Below, in pieces: positions 60,979-64,000 of a DNA stretch of 64,000 bases. The stretch lies in NCBI GenBank assembly GCA_019695215.1, contig JAIBAK010000012.1, positions 16,967-80,966 of the forward strand, given 5' to 3'. Both the position numbers and the translations under genes were made by a program. This DNA is from Bacteroidia bacterium. GTDB taxonomy: Bacteria; Bacteroidota; Bacteroidia; UKL13-3. The stretch's first letter is position 1, and every line of letters starts with the position of its first letter. A model generated the notes under the pieces. The model did not search any database, had not been told where the DNA came from, and saw only the letters and a program-made list of their open reading frames with translations.

Positions 60979-62943
60979 CTATTTCGCTCTTCCCAGTTTA
61001 CTCAGGCTTTTTACTATAATATTCAGATCCCGCTCTACCGAGTATTCTTTGGCATACATAAAGTTGAGTTTTTCGGTGGTAACCGCATCAATCCGGGTGT
61101 TTTTTAATTCATCGAGCGGGGATAGAATTCCCGATTTTATTTTAGGAAGCTTCGGTTCATCTCCGGTGCGGGCATAACCCACCCAGGTGTTTTTTCCGAG
61201 CAGCACATGCAGCAGGTTTCGTAAATAATGCACCGGATTATTAAACAGCATAAGCACCGGAAAAAGGCCAATGAAAAGCAGGCTGAGCATAATATCGAGT
61301 ATGCGCTTGTTTCGCAGCGATTGTTCTTTACTTAAAGACAAACTGATATCGATGGAATAAAAATCACCGGGAGCATCTTTCGAATCGCTGCCTATGATGA
61401 ACAAACTTTCTTCGGGAACTATTTTAAAGTGCACTTCCTGCTGCCTGATGGAGGTCATCCATTCAATAATGCGGTGGGCAGGCAAATTTTTTGAACAGAA
61501 AATAATTTCATCTACGTGAAAGATGCTGATGATTTCATTCAGCTCATTTACATTTCCCAGGTAAAAATTATTGTTGAGTGGTTTTTCTTCAATCCCTGCA
61601 AAACCCACAAACTTAGTGCGCGCCCCAGAGCGTTCAAGTAAATTCAATACCCTTTCGGCCTCTTCTCCATCACCCACAATAATGGTTTTGCGGGAGTGGC
61701 TCTCGCCAAAATTCAAACTTTTAAACCGGATAAAATGGACGAGTGTACGATAGAATGTGAGCACAAAAGCTGCCCATCCTGTTCCCAGCAAAATAAGGGC
61801 CCGGGAGTTGCGCATGTTTTCGGGCAAAAAAGCATACAGAAAAGCAATCACCATGGTGCCCGAAAAAATCCCCCTGAGTATTTTCTGAGGTGTATTTTCT
61901 TTGCTGTACACTCCGTGCAGGTAACAACTGAACAACCAAATGAGAACATAAGCGGGCACATAATAAAACATCAGTTCGGGGCCGTATTCGCCCCCCTGCA
62001 CATAGCGGTGATTTCGTTCCCAGTACTCTTTAATGTAATACATCCCGGCCGTAATCAGTGAGGCATCAAGCAGGGGTACGGCTATGGCTTTTGCAAAACG
62101 GGAACACAATGCAAACGCAGCCCTAAGGTAAATAGCAATATGAATGAGAAAGCTGAAGGAGGAAGCCAGCGAACGCGAATAATGTTTACGTGCAAAAATG
62201 ACCATCGCATTGTAAAACACAAACACATAGTTTACACTGGTTTTTTTTGTGCTCTCACCCTTGTAATGTATAATGGTGGTTTCGGGAAAGTAGTAATTTT
62301 TATAACCGGCTTTGGTAATGCGGTACGACAGGTCGATGTCTTCACCATACATAAAAAAGGTTTCGTCAAGCAACCCGGTTTTGTCAAGTGATTTTTTGCG
62401 CAGCATCATAAATGCTCCGGCCAGCACATCCACTTCGTTGGTATCGTTTTCGCTCAGGTAACCCAAATGGTAACGCCCGAATTTGTGTGAGCGGGGAAAC
62501 AGTTTTGACAACCCGAATATTTTATAAAAAGCAACTTCGGGTGTTGGTAATCCCCGTTTTGATTCGGGTAAAAAGTTTCCCTTTCCATCTATCATTTTTA
62601 CGCCCACAGCTCCGGCATCGGGGGTGCGGTCCATAAAGGCGATTACTTTTTTAAATGTATCTTCTTCCACTACCGTATCGGGGTTGAGCAGCAGCACGTA
62701 TTGTCCTCCCGACTTGAGGATAGCCTGATTGTTTGCCTTTGAAAACCCCAGATTTTCCCGGTTGGCTATCAGTTTTACTTCGGGAAATTTTTGCTGCACC
62801 ATTTCCACCGAGCCGTCAACCGAACGGTTATCAACCACCCACACTTCGGCATCAATTCCTGCACATGCCTTGCGTACCGAGTGCAGAGCCTGTTCCAGGA
62901 AATGTTTCACATTATAGTTAACAATAATTACGGAAAGTTTCAT
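60979..62943 (-). CDS. GT2 glycosyltransferase fused to a sugar-transferase-like membrane region
   Basis: About 654 residues from the ATG at 62943 (MKLSVIIVNYNVKHFL). Residues 1-~270 are a GT2 (rhamnosyltransferase-like) domain: VVDNRSVDGS, RENLGFSKANNQAI, LLLNPDTVV (DxD-type), GEDIDLSYRI (catalytic base region). Then 4-5 membrane helices, a Rossmann-like segment (KTIIVGDGEEAERVL) and a region like the tail of polyprenyl-phosphate sugar phosphotransferases of the WcaJ type: NKRILDIMLSLLFIGLFPV, KIKSGILSPLD, YAKEYSVERDLNII. The catalytic core between these, with the KFRSM-type motif, is not visible, so the C-terminal half is probably a membrane or NAD-binding accessory, not an active phosphotransferase. 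Likely acts in exopolysaccharide or glycolipid assembly. Confidence 0.82.
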   Translation of the reverse strand: MKLSVIIVNYNVKHFLEQALHSVRKACAGIDAEVWVVDNRSVDGSVEMVQQKFPEVKLIANRENLGFSKANNQAILKSGGQYVLLLNPDTVVEEDTFKKVIAFMDRTPDAGAVGVKMIDGKGNFLPESKRGLPTPEVAFYKIFGLSKLFPRSHKFGRYHLGYLSENDTNEVDVLAGAFMMLRKKSLDKTGLLDETFFMYGEDIDLSYRITKAGYKNYYFPETTIIHYKGESTKKTSVNYVFVFYNAMVIFARKHYSRSLASSFSFLIHIAIYLRAAFALCSRFAKAIAVPLLDASLITAGMYYIKEYWERNHRYVQGGEYGPELMFYYVPAYVLIWLFSCYLHGVYSKENTPQKILRGIFSGTMVIAFLYAFLPENMRNSRALILLGTGWAAFVLTFYRTLVHFIRFKSLNFGESHSRKTIIVGDGEEAERVLNLLERSGARTKFVGFAGIEEKPLNNNFYLGNVNELNEIISIFHVDEIIFCSKNLPAHRIIEWMTSIRQQEVHFKIVPEESLFIIGSDSKDAPGDFYSIDISLSLSKEQSLRNKRILDIMLSLLFIGLFPVLMLFNNPVHYLRNLLHVLLGKNTWVGYARTGDEPKLPKIKSGILSPLDELKNTRIDAVTTEKLNFMYAKEYSVERDLNIIVKSLSKLGRAK

Positions 62944-62986
62944 GGGTGTGTGCAAACAAAAATACAATAAAATACAGTAAGCCTTG

Positions 62987-63592
62987 TTATCCTTTGTAAG
63001 GTATCCGGTTTTGTATAGAGCGGCCCAGTGTTACCTCATCGGCATATTCCAGCTCTCCGCCCACCGAAATACCGCGTGAAATGGTGGTGATATGCACAGG
63101 CAAATCGCGCAGTTTTTTTGAAAGGTAAAACGTGGTGGTATCTCCCTCCATGGTGGCACTAAGCGCTACCAGTACCTCCCTTATTCCCTCTTCCTTTATG
63201 CGGGTAATTAAATGTTCAATATTCAACAGTTCGGGGCCCACTCCGTCCATAGGCGAAATTAATCCCCCCAGCACAAAATACAGCCCATTGAACTGAGACG
63301 TATTTTCAATAGCCATCACATCGCGCAGATCCTCTACCACACAAATAATTTCGTTATTTCTGCGGGGGTTGTTGCAAAGGGAACAAATTTCCCCGTCAGA
63401 TACATTGTGACAACGGGTGCAAAATTTTATTTCGCTGCGTAGTTGCTCCATGGCATTCGCCATGCGGCTCACAGATGAAACATCCTGTTTGAGCAGGTAA
63501 AGCACCATGCGCAGTGCCGATTTTTTGCCCACTCCAGGAAAACGGGATAATTCATTTACAGCCTGTTCAATTAATTGTGAGGGAAAATTCAT
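62987..63592 (-). CDS. recR: Recombination protein RecR
   Basis: A 201-residue RecR. Helix-hairpin-helix LSRFPGVGKKSALRM near the N-terminus, the zinc finger CTRCHNVSDGEICSLCNNPRR, and the Toprim domain (IICVVEDLRDVMAIENT ... YFVLGGLISPMDGVGPE and VLVALSATMEGDTTTFYLSK). It works with RecF/RecO to load RecA onto gapped DNA. Length is normal. Confidence 0.97.
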   Translation of the reverse strand: MNFPSQLIEQAVNELSRFPGVGKKSALRMVLYLLKQDVSSVSRMANAMEQLRSEIKFCTRCHNVSDGEICSLCNNPRRNNEIICVVEDLRDVMAIENTSQFNGLYFVLGGLISPMDGVGPELLNIEHLITRIKEEGIREVLVALSATMEGDTTTFYLSKKLRDLPVHITTISRGISVGGELEYADEVTLGRSIQNRIPYKG

Positions 63593-63710
63593 TGTACAAA
63601 TATACTGGAGGCCGCCACAAAAAGGCCGATTTTTTACCTGAGCTTCAGAAACGACAAATAATTGGTTTGCTTTCTTTTGCTTATATTGCCTGCGAATTGT
63701 AATAATTCCT

Positions 63711-64000
63711 ATGCCTTATTGCTGCAAAGCCATACGCCTTTTTTTCGCTTTTAGCTGGCTGATACTCCTTGCGGGTATCTCGTGCAAAGAGCCCGTTAAA
63801 AAGAATGATTTGGAGTTGCTTAATCTGGTAGCTACCAACGAAACCGTTACTACCCTTGAGGCTATATATGACCGGCACGGATTGGCCGCAGCCGAGTATT
63901 ACCTTGATACGGCTTTTCATGCAAAAGAAAACAAATCCCCGCTAAACTTTTACCGCTATTACTACCACAAGGCGTATGTGCTCAATCATTTTGCCCGCGA
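63711..64000 (+). CDS. Putative lipoprotein, 3' part outside the window
   Basis: ATG at 63711; about 96 codons are present. The N-terminus is a lipoprotein signal (basic start, FFAFSWLILLAGISC with Cys25 as lipobox residue) followed by KEPVKKNDLELLNL and a helical part with an A-E-Y-Y-L-D motif that recalls TPR-type helices (AEYYLDTAFHAKENKSPLNFYRYYYHKAY). The family cannot be assigned. The reading frame is open to the window edge. Confidence 0.65.
   Translation, partial: MPYCCKAIRLFFAFSWLILLAGISCKEPVKKNDLELLNLVATNETVTTLEAIYDRHGLAAAEYYLDTAFHAKENKSPLNFYRYYYHKAYVLNHFAR

Noticed and set aside
1..64000. tRNA, rRNA or tmRNA genes
   Set aside because: No cloverleaf-like or rRNA sequence was noticed in the gaps between genes; a covariance search could still find small RNAs that the eye misses.

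Overview
The window reads as chromosomal DNA of a free-living Bacteroidota bacterium, probably close to the Chitinophagales/Sphingobacteriales; the genus cannot be told from sequence alone. The signs are type IX secretion (T9SS) sorting domains at the ends of several secreted proteins, a CHU_C-type giant surface protein, carboxypeptidase-regulatory/TonB receptor architecture, DUF1573 and DUF5686 proteins, a fused alpha/beta 2-oxoacid dehydrogenase E1, -7 boxes of the TAnnTTTG type, and mostly absent Shine-Dalgarno sequences. No tRNA, rRNA, CRISPR array or complete insertion sequence was seen.

Layout. 1-10.7 kb: a partial phosphosulfolactate synthase-like gene behind a TPR protein; an M1 peptidase whose C-terminal third looks like an outer-membrane barrel; a minus-strand group of two LtaS-like alkaline-phosphatase-fold membrane enzymes around a GH3-type acyl-adenylating enzyme. 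10.8-17.4 kb: a tight plus-strand run (unknown protein, degenerate cyclophilin, DUF5686 protein, MenD), then MenB and a small membrane protein; MenD and MenB are two steps of menaquinone synthesis. 17.5-22.5 kb: an accessory island. It starts with three 130-bp palindromic repeats and carries a PD-(D/E)XK nuclease, a membrane coiled-coil protein and an Ntn hydrolase with four membrane helices, with recurring GTTAT/ATAAC boundary motifs and diverged repeats. It may have split a small gene whose two halves can be rejoined on paper.

22.5-38.2 kb: DinB-like protein, small barrel, a 1,588-residue Calx-beta/T9SS protein, a TonB-dependent receptor, ComF, a 1,471-residue CHU_C surface protein and three tandem DUF1573 genes. 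38.3-48.2 kb: fused E1, then two ECF sigma modules (one with a membrane partner and a barrel; the other with a short coupled leader ORF and a membrane partner that itself ends in a T9SS-like domain), with a CapA-like phosphoesterase and a sodium:solute symporter between them. 48.2-55.5 kb: housekeeping genes: RhlE-type helicase, EamA transporter, the coupled run YicC-Gmk-NadD-GNAT, a T9SS subtilase and exonuclease III. 55.5-64 kb: a Rieske-like lipoprotein without the iron ligands, an AT-rich gene whose start lies inside a 193-bp tandem repeat, 3-hydroxyacyl-CoA dehydrogenase, a GH16-like lipoprotein without its acid/base residue, a NodB-fold protein without its metal ligands, a GT2/sugar-transferase-like fusion, RecR and the start of a lipoprotein.

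A recurring theme is enzyme folds whose diagnostic catalytic residues have been replaced (cyclophilin, Rieske, GH16, NodB, sugar transferase). All functional statements rest on motif recognition by eye; no database search was run.
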